Shown here piece after piece: positions 43,501 through 53,298 of a stretch of DNA of 64,000 bases; position 1 is the stretch's first letter; every line of letters begins with the position of its first letter. The DNA lies in contig NC_092354.1 of assembly GCF_963676685.1 (NCBI RefSeq), positions 15,878,746 through 15,942,745 on the forward strand. Direction: 5' to 3'. This DNA comes from Mytilus edulis (taxonomy: Eukaryota; Mollusca; Bivalvia; Mytilida; Mytilidae). The notes under the pieces were generated by a model. It was not told the origin of the DNA. It saw only the letters and a program-made list of their open reading frames with translations, and made no database searches. A program made the position numbers and the translations under genes.

Positions 43501-44956
43501 AATATAATGACACAACCACATCATATAAAGATGTTTGCACATAATATAAAGGGAAAATACTCATCATATAAGTATATTTGCACATCATATAAGGATATTT
43601 GCACATCATATAAGAATATTTGAACATCATATAAGTATATTTGCACATCATATAAGGATGTGTTCATGTTCACATCATATAAGTATAATTGCACATCATA
43701 TAAGAACATTTGAACATCATATAAATACATTTGCACATAATATAAGGATATTTGCACATCATATAAGTATGTATGCACATCATATAAGTATGTATGCACA
43801 TCATTTAAGTATATTAGCACATCATATAAAGATGTTTGGACACCATATAAAGATACTTGCACATAATATAAACATATTTGCACGTCATATAAAGTTGGTT
43901 GCAGATCATATAATGAAAAGTGTTCATTATAAAAAGGTAAATGCACATCATATAATGAAAATGGTCATAACAAAACAGTTTTGGCGTTCCATAAAATAAG
44001 ATCATTATCATGGTCGAGTGATGTTAAGTTATTGCATATCTGACTTGGACGCAGAAGAGTCATTACCAATACTTCACAATCAAAAATAAATACATGGTGT
44101 GTATCCTGACTTCAAACACTCAAGCAAAAACATGTGCAGTGATTCTTTATAGACATTCGAAAAAAAGATAGAGCAAAACCAAAATATCATAGGAAGTTGA
44201 AAAGTATTGAAAACCATAAATTTTTTTAAAGTTTTGAAAAGTTAGATAACATATGGATTTGTCTAACTTAGGTAGAAAAAATATTTCAAGTTAAAATGAA
44301 AAAAAATGATAGAATTTATAGTGATGGTAATAATGGAAAAACTCACAATAGAAACCAGGATTGAAATTTTGTATTTGTGCCAGACGTGCGTTTCGTCTAC
44401 AAAATACTCATCAGTGACACTCGAATAAAAACAATTAAAAGGCCAAATAAAGTACGAAGTTGAAGAGCACTGCCGACCAAACATTCTTAAAATGTTTTGC
44501 CAAATACAACTTATGTAGTCTATTCCTGAGGTAGAAAAGACATTAGCTATATAAACCGTTATATATTATACAATGCATAGCTTTTGCGACAAGTATAATC
44601 GCAGTTTCTATTCATTTTTCATTATTTTTGTTTGTCGTTTCGTCCGCCTCTCCCATATAATGAATATATCATATTATGAGTATGTGTATCAGGTATTTTG
44701 ATCATTTGTAGATGACTGCTTGGATAATCATAATGATATTGTGAAGGCAAACGGTAAACCATTCACAACAAAAGACAGAGACAATGACAAATACAATGGT
44801 AACTATGCAGTTCTTCTTAAGAGTGCTTGGTGGTATAGCAGCAATTACTATTCAGACTTGAACAAAGCTTATAATAAAAATTCAGGGAAAATGTATTGGG
44901 CTGCTTTGAGCGGTGGTGTATCGAAAAGTATAATGATGATTAAAAGAATCCATTAA
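25493..44956 (+). CDS. Gene C: Ly6/uPAR x2 - EB/EGF-like x4 - fibrinogen-related domain
   Basis: Exons on the plus strand: 25493-25575, 26285-26356, 27009-27138, 27593-27675, 28210-28281, 28663-28792, 29750-29872, 33350-33469 (donor lost), 33750-33872, 35691-35807, 36933-37051, 38120-38216, 40412-40579, 44712-44956. Frame is continuous across all joins, giving about 560 aa before any signal peptide. Domains: two Ly6/uPAR three-finger domains, four six-Cys EB-type modules, one fibrinogen C-terminal-like domain. Fibrinogen-related proteins of molluscs are secreted recognition lectins; the Ly6 and EB parts would form an extended disulfide-rich stalk. No transmembrane segment or GPI signal is seen at the C-terminus. 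The N-terminal signal exon is uncertain. Confidence 0.75.
26285..26356 (+). CDS. Gene C: Ly6 domain 1, exon b
   Basis: Acceptor ttttttgtag, donor gtatac, 72 nt phase 0-0. [13 protein letters not shown], then DFGCTYQE: the central strand of the three-finger fold. Confidence 0.72.
26525..26900 (+). repeat. Two-copy dispersed repeat (also 58167-58530)
   Basis: Shared ctctaatatgacacctatta, tcgtcaac, ttttagcgca, cgcgttacg.ccaactta between a gene C Ly6 intron and the gene B intron just upstream of exon 6. Confidence 0.55.
27009..27138 (+). CDS. Gene C: Ly6 domain 1, exon c
   Basis: Acceptor ctgttttgcag, donor gtatgt, 130 nt. LCQKD, then [15 protein letters not shown]: the CC....CN signature that closes Ly6/uPAR domains. 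Confidence 0.78.
27340..27540 (+). repeat. Dispersed repeat family (GGAAAATTCAAAACGGAAAGTC)
   Basis: A shared block aattcaaaacggaaagtc, then tgtcatattcctgac, then gtacag. Further copies at 24960-25150, 33190-33340, 51860-52060 and 59270-59400. In gene C introns, gene B introns and intergenic DNA. Confidence 0.55.
27593..27675 (+). CDS. Gene C: Ly6 domain 2, exon a
   Basis: Acceptor tgtttttcag, donor gtatat, 83 nt like domain 1 exon a. [17 protein letters not shown], then MACDKGE. Confidence 0.75.
28210..28281 (+). CDS. Gene C: Ly6 domain 2, exon b
   Basis: Acceptor cattttgtag, donor gtatgt, 72 nt like domain 1 exon b. [12 protein letters not shown], then DLGCKHSS, clearly homologous to [13 protein letters not shown] and DFGC. 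Confidence 0.75.
28663..28792 (+). CDS. Gene C: Ly6 domain 2, exon c
   Basis: Acceptor cttgattgtag, donor gtaagt, 130 nt like domain 1 exon c. LCLHGSN, then [15 protein letters not shown]: the closing CC....CN signature. Confidence 0.78.
28901..29598. mobile_element. Long foldback element (about 0.7 kb), TTAAGG ends
   Basis: The two halves are near-perfect inverted copies: ttaaggtagcacaatacaaa at the start, its complement at the end, with matching inner segments (gaaagattaatctttc, tcataatgaaat, taattacataa). Arms are about 340 bp each. It lies in the gene C intron before EB module 1. Confidence 0.8.
29750..29872 (+). CDS. Gene C: EB/EGF-like module 1
   Basis: A 123-nt phase 1-1 exon with six cysteines: [15 protein letters not shown], then RCKC and WDNTAC. 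The C-x5-C-x5-C-x4-C-x-C-x(10)-C pattern with a conserved Trp fits invertebrate EB-type or EGF-like modules. The acceptor (cttgataaag) is weak. Confidence 0.7.
29995..30420. mobile_element. Second copy of the half-site repeat
   Basis: Same start (aaccaattgttcagagaaca), same cttcaccttaatttcaagg segment and the ggtctttccacgg hairpin remnant. In the gene C intron between EB modules 1 and 2. Confidence 0.55.
30840..31300 (+). repeat. Dispersed repeat family (GAGAGTTGTCTCATTGGCACTC)
   Basis: Contains cctgtc.taagtcaggaatct, gattagaccgttggttttcc, ggagagttgtctca. Other copies at 3340-3755, 25205-25290, 25920-26140, 41740-42150, 56555-56730 and 63740-63910, with short ends at 50555-50605 and 55130-55190. 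Confidence 0.65.
31880..32010 (-). mobile_element. Degenerate SINE copy (minus)
   Basis: A weakened copy (gtggcgatca, gtggaagaagctgga, agtgcacctgcc) in the gene C intron between EB modules 1 and 2. Confidence 0.4.
33350..33480 (+). CDS. Gene C: EB/EGF-like module 2, donor lost, reads into a stop
   Basis: Acceptor ctattttgcag. [15 protein letters not shown], then KCSC and YWNGTSC match the other modules. Sister exons end with a gt donor right after the codon following the last Cys; here the equivalent bases (33470-33471) are AT in ...ccaaATaagatg. Unspliced translation ends PNKM and then TAG at 33478-33480. It could be a terminal exon of a short isoform, a skipped exon (the frame is kept) or an assembly error. 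Confidence 0.65.
33750..33872 (+). CDS. Gene C: EB/EGF-like module 3
   Basis: Acceptor ttatcttacag, donor gtaggt, 123 nt phase 1-1. [15 protein letters not shown], then KCQC and YWMGSSC; six cysteines. Confidence 0.75.
33955..34923. mobile_element. Non-autonomous hAT-type transposon with 8-bp target duplication
   Basis: Terminal inverted repeats start TAGTGTTGTCAA at both ends. They are flanked by identical 8-mers ATAAAATG at 33947-33954 and 34924-34931. Subterminal regions carry palindromic aaccggttaaccgg motifs. The 969-bp interior has no transposase and contains a copy of the GACGAAACGCG repeat (about 34075-34235). Located in the gene C intron between EB modules 3 and 4. Confidence 0.85.
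34075..34235 (+). repeat. GACGAAACGCGCGTCTGGCG repeat family
   Basis: The core gacgaaacgcgcgtctggcg with flanks tgatgagtct and cctggtat. Other copies: 10130-10415, 11755-11850, 36550-36890, 37160-37325 (degenerate), 49640-49970, and inverted at 44340-44545. I recognise this as a common mussel repeat. Confidence 0.7.
35691..35807 (+). CDS. Gene C: EB/EGF-like module 4
   Basis: Acceptor ttataattgtag, donor gtgagt, 117 nt phase 1-1. [14 protein letters not shown], then TCVC and YWSGSQC; six cysteines. Confidence 0.75.
   Translation, partial: KRVSIRHVLQMMNVKLFDVLIPHVYVLQPQSIGLDLNV
36933..37051 (+). CDS. Gene C: fibrinogen-related domain, exon 1
   Basis: Acceptor gttttttag, donor gtaagt. [20 protein letters not shown], then VFCVV and KWT: the N-terminal end of a fibrinogen C-terminal-like domain (family pattern DC.DL..GVYTIYP..VYCDM..GWT). 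Confidence 0.85.
37462..38015. mobile_element. Foldback element, copy 2
   Basis: Very similar to 22446-23036 over most of its length, including the internal hairpin, but the right terminus is truncated (ends tttttactccttta). In the gene C intron between the first two fibrinogen exons. Confidence 0.65.
38120..38216 (+). CDS. Gene C: fibrinogen-related domain, exon 2
   Basis: [16 protein letters not shown], then [15 protein letters not shown], a textbook fibrinogen-domain block. Acceptor ctttcaaag is slightly weak; donor gtatct. Confidence 0.88.
40412..40579 (+). CDS. Gene C: fibrinogen-related domain, exon 3
   Basis: Acceptor cattattttcag, donor gtaagt after the base [21 protein letters not shown], then YTTFEISDD and [10 protein letters not shown], the middle of the fibrinogen domain. 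Confidence 0.87.
40845..41215 (-). mobile_element. SINE copy (minus) split by another insertion
   Basis: The SINE tail and box B (gggattcgaactcacaacc) occupy 40845-40984 and its head (cttagaccacttagccaccg) resumes at about 41165. The interval about 40985-41160 resembles the reverse-transcriptase element's 3' tail, bordered by ctata on both sides. A C-run follows at 41213. Confidence 0.6.
43430..43960. repeat. About 21-bp minisatellite (gcacatcatataagtatattt)
   Basis: Roughly two dozen imperfect units of gcacatcatataag(g/t)atatttt type. A short reversed relative lies at 40735-40840 (atatgatgtgcac units). Both flank gene C's largest late intron. Because the unit length is a multiple of three, long spurious frames are open on both strands. 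Confidence 0.85.
44712..44956 (+). CDS. Gene C: fibrinogen-related domain, last exon
   Basis: Acceptor catttgtag, stop TAA at 44954. [19 protein letters not shown], then [10 protein letters not shown] and MYWAAL. The Ca-site motif DRDND and AWWY are kept, but the family's NCA and the Cys after AWWY are replaced (NYA, SSNYY), while an extra Cys appears in [10 protein letters not shown] candidate polyadenylation signal (aataaag) follows near 45435. Confidence 0.88.
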
Positions 44957-46250
44957 TTATATCAAATGTTTTATTTATTATCATTAACATTATTTATTGA
45001 TACCATCAATATGCTTGCTCTTTTTGTATTCCTGTTCTTTGCTAATGTATTTGTGTTTACCACATCAACTGCCTTCAAATGTGAATAATATTAGGATTTG
45101 ATTCCATACTGTCAGTTCTGGGAAAATAATCAACAGATAGATAACATATATTGTACTTTTTTTGTGGATTTTATTTTTTGCGCCATTGTGTAAACCATTA
45201 ACATAAATTCGAATGATTATATGTTTTGGGTTAAATTCCACTAAATATTTAGCACAACACATTAAAATACTAGTAGAGGAATTCTTTTTTTTTACTATTA
45301 ATAATATAAGGCAGGTGTATCCGTCCATATTTGTATGAGCATTTAATGATTTCCACATGTACCATTAAACTGTTTATGTAGGCCTACGAAATGCAAAGCA
45401 TATTTGAAATCGGTTCAGTACTTTTATTTTACAAATAAAGATATACAACACAAACACGTATACATTGAAAACAAAAAGACATGAGTTGGGACCTCATAGC
45501 TGATAAGTATATTAATGTGTCACCTTTGAAGAGAACGAAACACTTTTGAATTTGTACTCCAGAATAAAAACATTAATCTTAAAAGACGGGATTAGATGTT
45601 AACATTGCTCTTTGATAATATGTTGTCATTACTTTATTTGGGAGGCGATACATTAATTAACTTATCTTTTTAGGTGATTAAACATTTTAATAATTAGGTG
45701 CAACGTGAATATGAATCCAAAATTAAAAATGAAAGTTCATTAAACAACTAGTTTTATTTGATTCTTTTGTTTGTCGTATTCTTACATACGATTGTGAATT
45801 TTTTTATATGGATGTGTACAAATCATACTATAATGCAACTGCTAGAGCCAGTCAATAAATATTCTCCTTTGGAGGAACTCAGTTTCAAAAAAAAAAACTG
45901 TCCTCCTAAAAAATTCACAATAAGTTTTATAAATTTACACTTAGATTTTAGAAATGTGCTAATAAGATTGCCTCTAGGCCTGCATTGGGAAGATTCTCTC
46001 TTTCTTTTTTCTTTTTCTTTGCCACACAGTCATTTTTATATGAAAATCGACTTTTGAGTGAAAATTCATCTGATTTACGTAAAGAGTAAATATCTTCATG
46101 TTTAAGTTATATACGCATGGTACTAATATGTAAATCATATTAGGTCCAATTATAATATTAGCAAACCCAAAGATGTAACTAATAAAAAAAACTAATGTGG
46201 TTAAGAATTTCAGTAAAAATACTTTAAACACGAATTTTAGTAAAAATACT
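44957..46250. other. Gene C 3' flank
   Basis: 3' UTR and flank with possible polyadenylation hexamers near 45435. No coding exon is recognised; open frames here lack any motif. Confidence 0.5.
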
Positions 46251-46254
46251 TTAA

Positions 46255-49200
46255 GGCGAAGTGTACGTAATTAAACTACACAATGGATTTTTAAAAAAAT
46301 TTACATGTAGATTTTTCTTGTAAAAATAAATCGGAAAATAAAATAAAAAAAGGGGGTAACCGTTTTCGTTTTTGAGATACGAGCTGTTGAAGTTAACAGC
46401 ATCATACACCAAAATTACAAAGGATATATAGGGAAAATCGTGAAATTCGGCAGGAATTGTTACATTTCCAAGATTTTCTATTATATTAGACAATCGATTT
46501 TTTTTTAAATTTATGAGACGATTCTAAAATGTCTGAGGAATCGATTGGTGCAAAGAAAGTCCTTAGCAACCGTGCTACTTTTCAAGCTATACCCTGTTAA
46601 AGTTGAATCTTGAGTGTAAAAAAACAAAAAACAGCGACAACGTTATTGACGTCGCCGCAACAGTTACGACGCTTCATATAGTTCTATACTTGTATGAAAT
46701 ATATACCGTTTTGTTGGAGTTCGTGTTGCTCGGTCTTTAGTTCTTTATGTTACGTTTTGTGTACTATTGTATTGTATTTGTCTTTTATATTCGGGTGCGT
46801 GCGGAGATCGTCAAGCTAGAAAACGGTTGACATTTTCTTCATTATGAACTAGAACTATTTTCGACCTTGGTGCCTTATTTTTGTTAAAATCTAAACACTG
46901 CGACGTGTTTTCAAAATCTTTGTTCCCATAAAACTTCATTTCATCAAGGTCTCTTCTCAGAATATCAGCCATCTGTCTGGCACAGGATAACAAATCAATA
47001 TTTAAGTAAATTTAAGTTGTGTGGTAATTCTTAGTACATTTGGGTAAATTAATCTTATCTTTGTGCCACATAAGCATCTCTATAATTCAACACATCCCTG
47101 AGCCACGACATTATATATTTTATGCATTGCATGCACTTCTTTGTATCACAATCCAGACCGACTAGTAACCGTTGTATAACTTTACACGTCTGAAGACGAG
47201 TATTTGCGTGAAACATTTTTGTATGATTTTTATTTCTTGAAATCAATCTGAAATCTACAACAGTCCTTTCCCGAAAGTCGGGCTGGACCTTTACTTTTAT
47301 GTGAATTCGGGATTTACACAAACTGTAACCCGAATAATTCAGTCGTATTATTCAGCTAATGTACGAATGCTACATTTCTCGTGTGGGAGAAAATCGGACA
47401 TGGAAAGGGCTTGAATTATTCGAGTTACTCAAATTGAAACTCGGGAATATATTTCTAGCTGTTCGGAATTCGCGGAAACAAATGATTGTTTTTCGGCATT
47501 ACGGTATTGAATCAATATGAGAGATACCAATTTATTCTTTTAACAAATTCGAATACCAGTCAGTTTATATGACTTTAGTGTGAAATAGGGGCGGTAATCC
47601 ATTCATTTTATCCAATCAATTTGGGGGGGGGGGGGGGGGGTCAACAATGATAGTCAAAAAGCCTTGAAATATTCGATAAAAACGTTGAATGTAAATTATA
47701 TGAACTCCAAAGTCTCATATTATAAGACTAGTAAACCACAGGCTTCTCAATTCTTGTATGATCATGAACTAGGTGAAAACCTAGAGCTGACCGAGTGCGA
47801 GATCCTCATGGATAATCATCGAGGTCGTTAAACACCCCTTGCAGTAAACTTGGGTTAAATTTTTAAAAAATCGAAATGTAATAGTCTGAACACATTTCAC
47901 CTCTCATTCCACTAAATATTAAATTGCAGTTACAAGTATTACAAAACCTCCCTGACCTCTTTTCTTTAACCATAATAGAGGGGGGAGGGACGGAGGGATC
48001 CAGATCCCGAAATCCCGGGCTTAAAAACACGACATCCTGAGGTCCTGAATTTAAAAAAATTTAATTCCCGACTACCGGAAATTCGGAAATAGAATTCCCG
48101 GATCCCGAAAGTGTCAATCCCGAAATCTCGAGCTTAAAAACACTCGATCCCGGAGTTCCGATAAAGGTCCTACCCCCTCCCCCGAAATTCTATATTCTAT
48201 TCATTCATAATCTTGAATTGAGACTTGATACTTCAAAATTACATTCTAATTTTGAATGATGCACACAGGCACAATAAAAGAAAACAGATTTCGCTATATA
48301 TCTCTTCGAAATTGGAATTTGTGAAAGAAGAAATGACATGTTATATTTTATCTTACATGTGTACTTTCAATTTCAATATGGTTCTAAATTTAGATTTAGT
48401 TTTCCCATAAATTGCGGACGGAATAGAAGACACCTGTTTATTTTCTGCACATGTAGAAAAAGTTGAAAACTGGGAGTTGAATGACATAATTTTTACTTAC
48501 TTTTAAGATAAATGTTAGAGTGAGACAACTTTTAAGTTACTGAATAATTTTTGGGGCCTAATTTGTTTATTTTTTGTTTGTTTTCCGTCTTTGTTCTTCC
48601 GACCTGTAACATGTGTAAGTGTTGCACTAGTAGTCAAATTATTCACTTGGTATCGTCTGATTTCTTATATGAATATAAATCATGTCCTTAAATTTTCAAT
48701 TGCACAAAATACGAACATTTCAACGTCTTTTTAATTAAACAATTAAATTCACACGTCTTTCATTAATTATTTGTAATCTATTACAAAACTTTACGTTGAG
48801 TGCTGTGTTTTCCGTTCAAGACTACGGCTTTTTAAAACGATATTGTTGGGTCAATTCGGGTTTCATTCTAGTTAATTTGATATCAATAGAAGAAAATTGT
48901 TACATATTTATTTGTTTATTTGTTTATAATTTTGTTGTGCGGCGTTTTTTTCTTTTTGTTGATATCATACACACGAAATGCCTTCTCCTACGCATCTAAA
49001 ACAAAAAAAAAAGATTGTTTTTAAGTCAGGCTGCACACAGAACAACGTAAAGAATGCTGTGATTTCTAATTGGAGTTATTTAGATAATTTTTATTAGGTT
49101 TAAGACAGCATAAGGGTGCTTGTTAGATTCATTATAGACCGCAGAAAGTAGTTTCTCATTCGCGTGTCCTTTCTTGGAGTAAGGGAGATAACTTGCGTAA

Positions 49201-49262
49201 CTAACGACGAATGTTTTTAATCCCGTATTCCGTTAGAGGCGTGCAATTACGTACACTTCGCC
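46255..49262. mobile_element. 3-kb element with 18-bp inverted repeats and TTAA flanks
   Basis: The left end GGCGAAGTGTACGTAATT and the right end (its reverse complement) are each flanked by TTAA (46251-46254, 49263-49266). TTAA target duplication is typical of piggyBac-type transposition. No transposase frame is visible. The interior includes a G-run at about 47624-47640 and imperfect repeats of tcccgaaatcccgggctta around 48000-48180. Confidence 0.7.
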
Positions 49263-49974
49263 TTAAACACGAATTTCAGTATAGACATAAAGAAACATCT
49301 GACAATAAGATATCATCTCTTGACCAAAATAGCAAACTTGATATACCCTAATCTTGATACAAGAAAATTTATATCCAAATTTTGAATGAGTTATTATTCC
49401 CTCGATTGAAGATATAAGAATATTCCACGCCCATAGAGACTTTGTAATAAGAGTAAAGTTCTGGATGATGAATCTCATTTCTTTTTAATACGTAAAATAA
49501 ACGATGTCTTTATTTAAATGATTTAAAAACTCAATGCAAAGATTTTTCTGATAATAAAATGAAATATATACTAAATCCAACCACTAGTCTGCAAGTTAAA
49601 TCTTTGACAACTATTAACACCACTTGGTTGATGACACTGTTAGTGGACGATTTGTCCTCTTGGGTATCACCAGCCCAGTAGTCAGCACTTTGGTGTTGAC
49701 ATAAATATCGATTATATGGTAATTGCTACAAATTTGCTGTCGGCAAAAGTAAGAATTATTCGAAATACTAATGATGTTCTTATCCCAGGCATAAATAACC
49801 ATAGCAGTATTTGACAAAACATTTTGGCATTTTGGGTCATCAATGTTCTTCAACTTTGTACTCGTTGGCTTTCTAACAATTTTGATCTGAGCGTCACTGA
49901 TGAGTCTTATATAGACGAAACGCGTCTTGTGTGTTAAATTATAAGCCTGGTATCTTTGACAACTAATTAAACAG

Positions 49975-52900
49975 TCACTGGAATTGAGGACAGGAGGCAC
50001 TTGATGTCATTTGTTGTGTTTAATGTTTCGTTTGATTTTTGTTTTTGTATGTGAATGTAAATGTCATCATTATTTTGCTGTTATCAAATTTAATTGTCAT
50101 GCCTTTGGCCCTCTAATGGATGCAATTTGTGCTTTGATAAGTATAATTATCAGTATTAGACATACTAAAACAAGAATAATACTTTTGGTGTATTGAACCT
50201 TAACCGAATAATATGTTTAGAATTGAAAAATGTGCTGAAAGAAGCGACAATCACAAAACACAAACTACAAACTAATTAACCAATCACAATCTCACAATGT
50301 TTACTTTCGCCTTTAGTAATGTAGTCATGTAACTAGGATCCACAGCTACTAATAAAAGCCACATGTTGTGATTTGAATTATAAACCTGGTGTAAATATAT
50401 ATTTTTGAAATTCAGAAAAAATACTTTTTAAAAGGATTTTTAAAAACAGAAAGTTATAAAGAATGTACGTTTTAAGAAACGCAAATACTAACAGAAAACC
50501 AGCCAAGATACCGACCTTGTGAAAAGAAATAATTATACTTTATAAATTTGAACTTTGGTGGATAGTTGTCGCATTGGTAATCATACCACATCTCCTTATT
50601 TTTATATTGGTGTGTAAAATTATCTTAAATTCTGTATTTGCTTACATCCATGGGGAACGTTCAGATCAAGAAACCTTATATAATCAAACAAGGTATATGA
50701 TATATACTAGTGTTATGGAAAGTTGTTTTTTTAAACTGAGTAGATAACTTCCTTCAGACCTAGGAAAACGAACTGTACAAATAAGAGAGAGCTCGAGTGC
50801 TCTGGAAGGGACGACATACATTTATCCGATAATGACACTTAAGATGTAACTCGTTTTAGGTTACAATTATTTTTTCAACCGAGGAATAAAGGTACGGATT
50901 GAAACAAATGAACAAATGAAAGATCCCCTGTAACAAAAAAATCAATAACTATAAACTCGTAATGGCGGTCGTTAAACCCTTTAAAAGGGTTACTTCAAAA
51001 TTTTTGTTCAAGACAATGCTGATAGGAAATGCTGAATTTAAAATAATCGCACCAACGGATTGATATATATTCAATACATTGATGATACTAGAATGATACT
51101 ACATAGAAATAAAGCGTTCACACTTGCTCACAAATTATTGTCAATTTATGGACTTCTATGCATCTGTCATACAAATGAGAGGTTAAGCTAGCTGTAAAAC
51201 CAGGTTTTATACAGCATCTTCTTTAAAAGATAATGCCTGTACCAAGTTAGGAATTAGACATTTTTTTTTTTCATTAATTTGATGTTTTTTTTTAACTTTT
51301 GATTTTGCCATTTGATAATTTGATAATTATGGAAAAGCTAATCGAAGAATTCAAATAGACAAAAATATTAAACGTGTGACCGAACAACACATTAGTTCAC
51401 GAATGCGCGTAGCGCATGAGTTAAATATCAGTTTTGTCCGATCACGAGTTGAATGTTTTTCGATATTTGAATTTCTTTGATTAGTTATTCTTTTTATTAC
51501 ATTGGTAAAAATTTCTTCTTTTTCTAAAATTACAGTAGAAAATATAAGGAAATATATCTTGTTCTATGCATTCATAATTTGTTTTGATCCGACGTCATGA
51601 CAACGTCTATTGTTGTATGACGTCAGAGGAGTGAAAGAATTACGTTTATTTAATATTTGAAATTATCGGTTTTTATTTCACTGGGAAATAAATATAATTC
51701 ATTGAAACCAATGTAACAAAGGTATTTTCGTTTAAGTTTTTTCCATGAAGTTTAACGGTATTTTTACATTGGCATTTCAGCAGGTATAACCATCAAACTA
51801 GGTTTAATCAACTGTTTAGTGTAAACATGTCCTCTACCAAGTCAGGAATACGACAGATGTTATCAGATAGTCAGTTTCCATGTATGTTGGCGTTTATTTT
51901 TGTTGCAAAAAAATGTGAAATTACAAAAATATTGAACTCCAAGGAAAATTCAAAAAGGAAATTCACGAACCAAGTGGCAAATTCAAAAGCTCAAACCAAT
52001 CAATCTAATGGATAACGGCTGTCATAATCCTGACTTGGTATGCAGGTCAGTATTTTTGTTGATCCGTTGTTTTTCTCTTACATTTGGTATTGTCCCCTTG
52101 GTTTTAATTTGTAACCTGATTTGTTTTCGCATTATCTATTTATGACTATTGAACAGGTTTATACTACTGTTGCCTATATTATTCAGGTAACTTTTAGTTA
52201 TTTATTTGGAATAAGATTCAAAACCCGGAAACAGTGTTTAATAGAGAGGATGATGTTGACTTTTACAAATAAATACACAAAACTCAAATAGCATGTCGTT
52301 TATTCTCGTATTACAATTTTTCATTTTAAATTTAAGCTTACATTAACATCATACATACGCTACCAATTGGCTGCATGTTCATTACGGCTTAGTTTGCCTT
52401 TCCAAATATATGTTTAAAATAAGTATGCCTAATTATATCAAGGTGGAACGGATCAAATTACCTTAACAAACGTTACTATTTTCTGATATATAGCCATGCT
52501 ATGTAACTGACTGTATTCCATTCAGCATAATACAATTTAGCAAATACTTTTGCACTTGATATATATACCAAACAGAAACAGCTTCAACTTAAATAGCAAA
52601 ATAATTAAACAAAGAAACAAATACAAGGTGCAACAAAATCCAAGTTAGAACAAAGAATAATTGAAATAAACACATGTTCTAATAACACGTACAAACAAAT
52701 AAGAGTTAAAAAAAACAATAGCAATAAATGTGATTAAAATACGACTTTGTTTCATTATAAATAAAATGATAATTAACACCTTTACATATGTTTATAAATC
52801 CCCCTCCAAATTCTACGTCTCACTATTGTTATACAACTCATTTTACATCACACTTCTATCAAATAGAATATAAACATCAACAATTGCATTTGCTTATGAA

Positions 52901-53298
52901 CAATTTAACGCAAGCTTCATGTTTTCTAAATGGCACCTTGTAAATTAATATTGTATGATAGTAGCCAGATATTCAGACACAATACACAAGCCGACGTTTT
53001 TATACGCCCCTTGGTCTTTATAATTCAATTACAGGGGGAAATGTGATAGGACTACAATATGAAGAGAAATGAGTAAAATTTTCTTTAACAGAAATCAATT
53101 TACTGACATTATTGTTTTTACTTCCCGCACTGAATATCTTATCGACCTAAGCGAAAAGAAAAGTAACGTTACATATTCTGACTATGAACAATGGTGAACT
53201 ATACACACATGAGACATCAATACTAAAATGTTATCAGTGTTTCAGTTCAAATTGTTTGCTTTCAACCGTTATGTCATTATTTTGCAGCATCCCAAAAT
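49975..53298. other. Intergenic DNA and gene B 3' flank
   Basis: AT-rich, with fragments of the dispersed repeat families (50555-50605, 51860-52060). No exon recognised. The last kilobase would be gene B 3' UTR if the 52299 signal is used. Confidence 0.5.
52299..52304 (-). terminator. Candidate gene B polyadenylation signal
   Basis: The minus strand reads AATAAA about 1 kb after the gene B stop. It is the clearest hexamer I noticed in that stretch, but AT-rich DNA makes chance hits common. Confidence 0.25.

Noticed and set aside
43430..43960. CRISPR-like array
   Set aside because: Units are contiguous with no unique spacers, and the genome is eukaryotic.
43334..43999. Long open frames of 105-141 codons with LYDVQ or AHHI repeats
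   Set aside because: They arise from a 21-bp tandem repeat that is open on both strands; no splice or domain support.
47055..47321. Possible transposase fragment in the TTAA element
   Set aside because: 88 codons with no recognisable DDD or DNA-binding motif.
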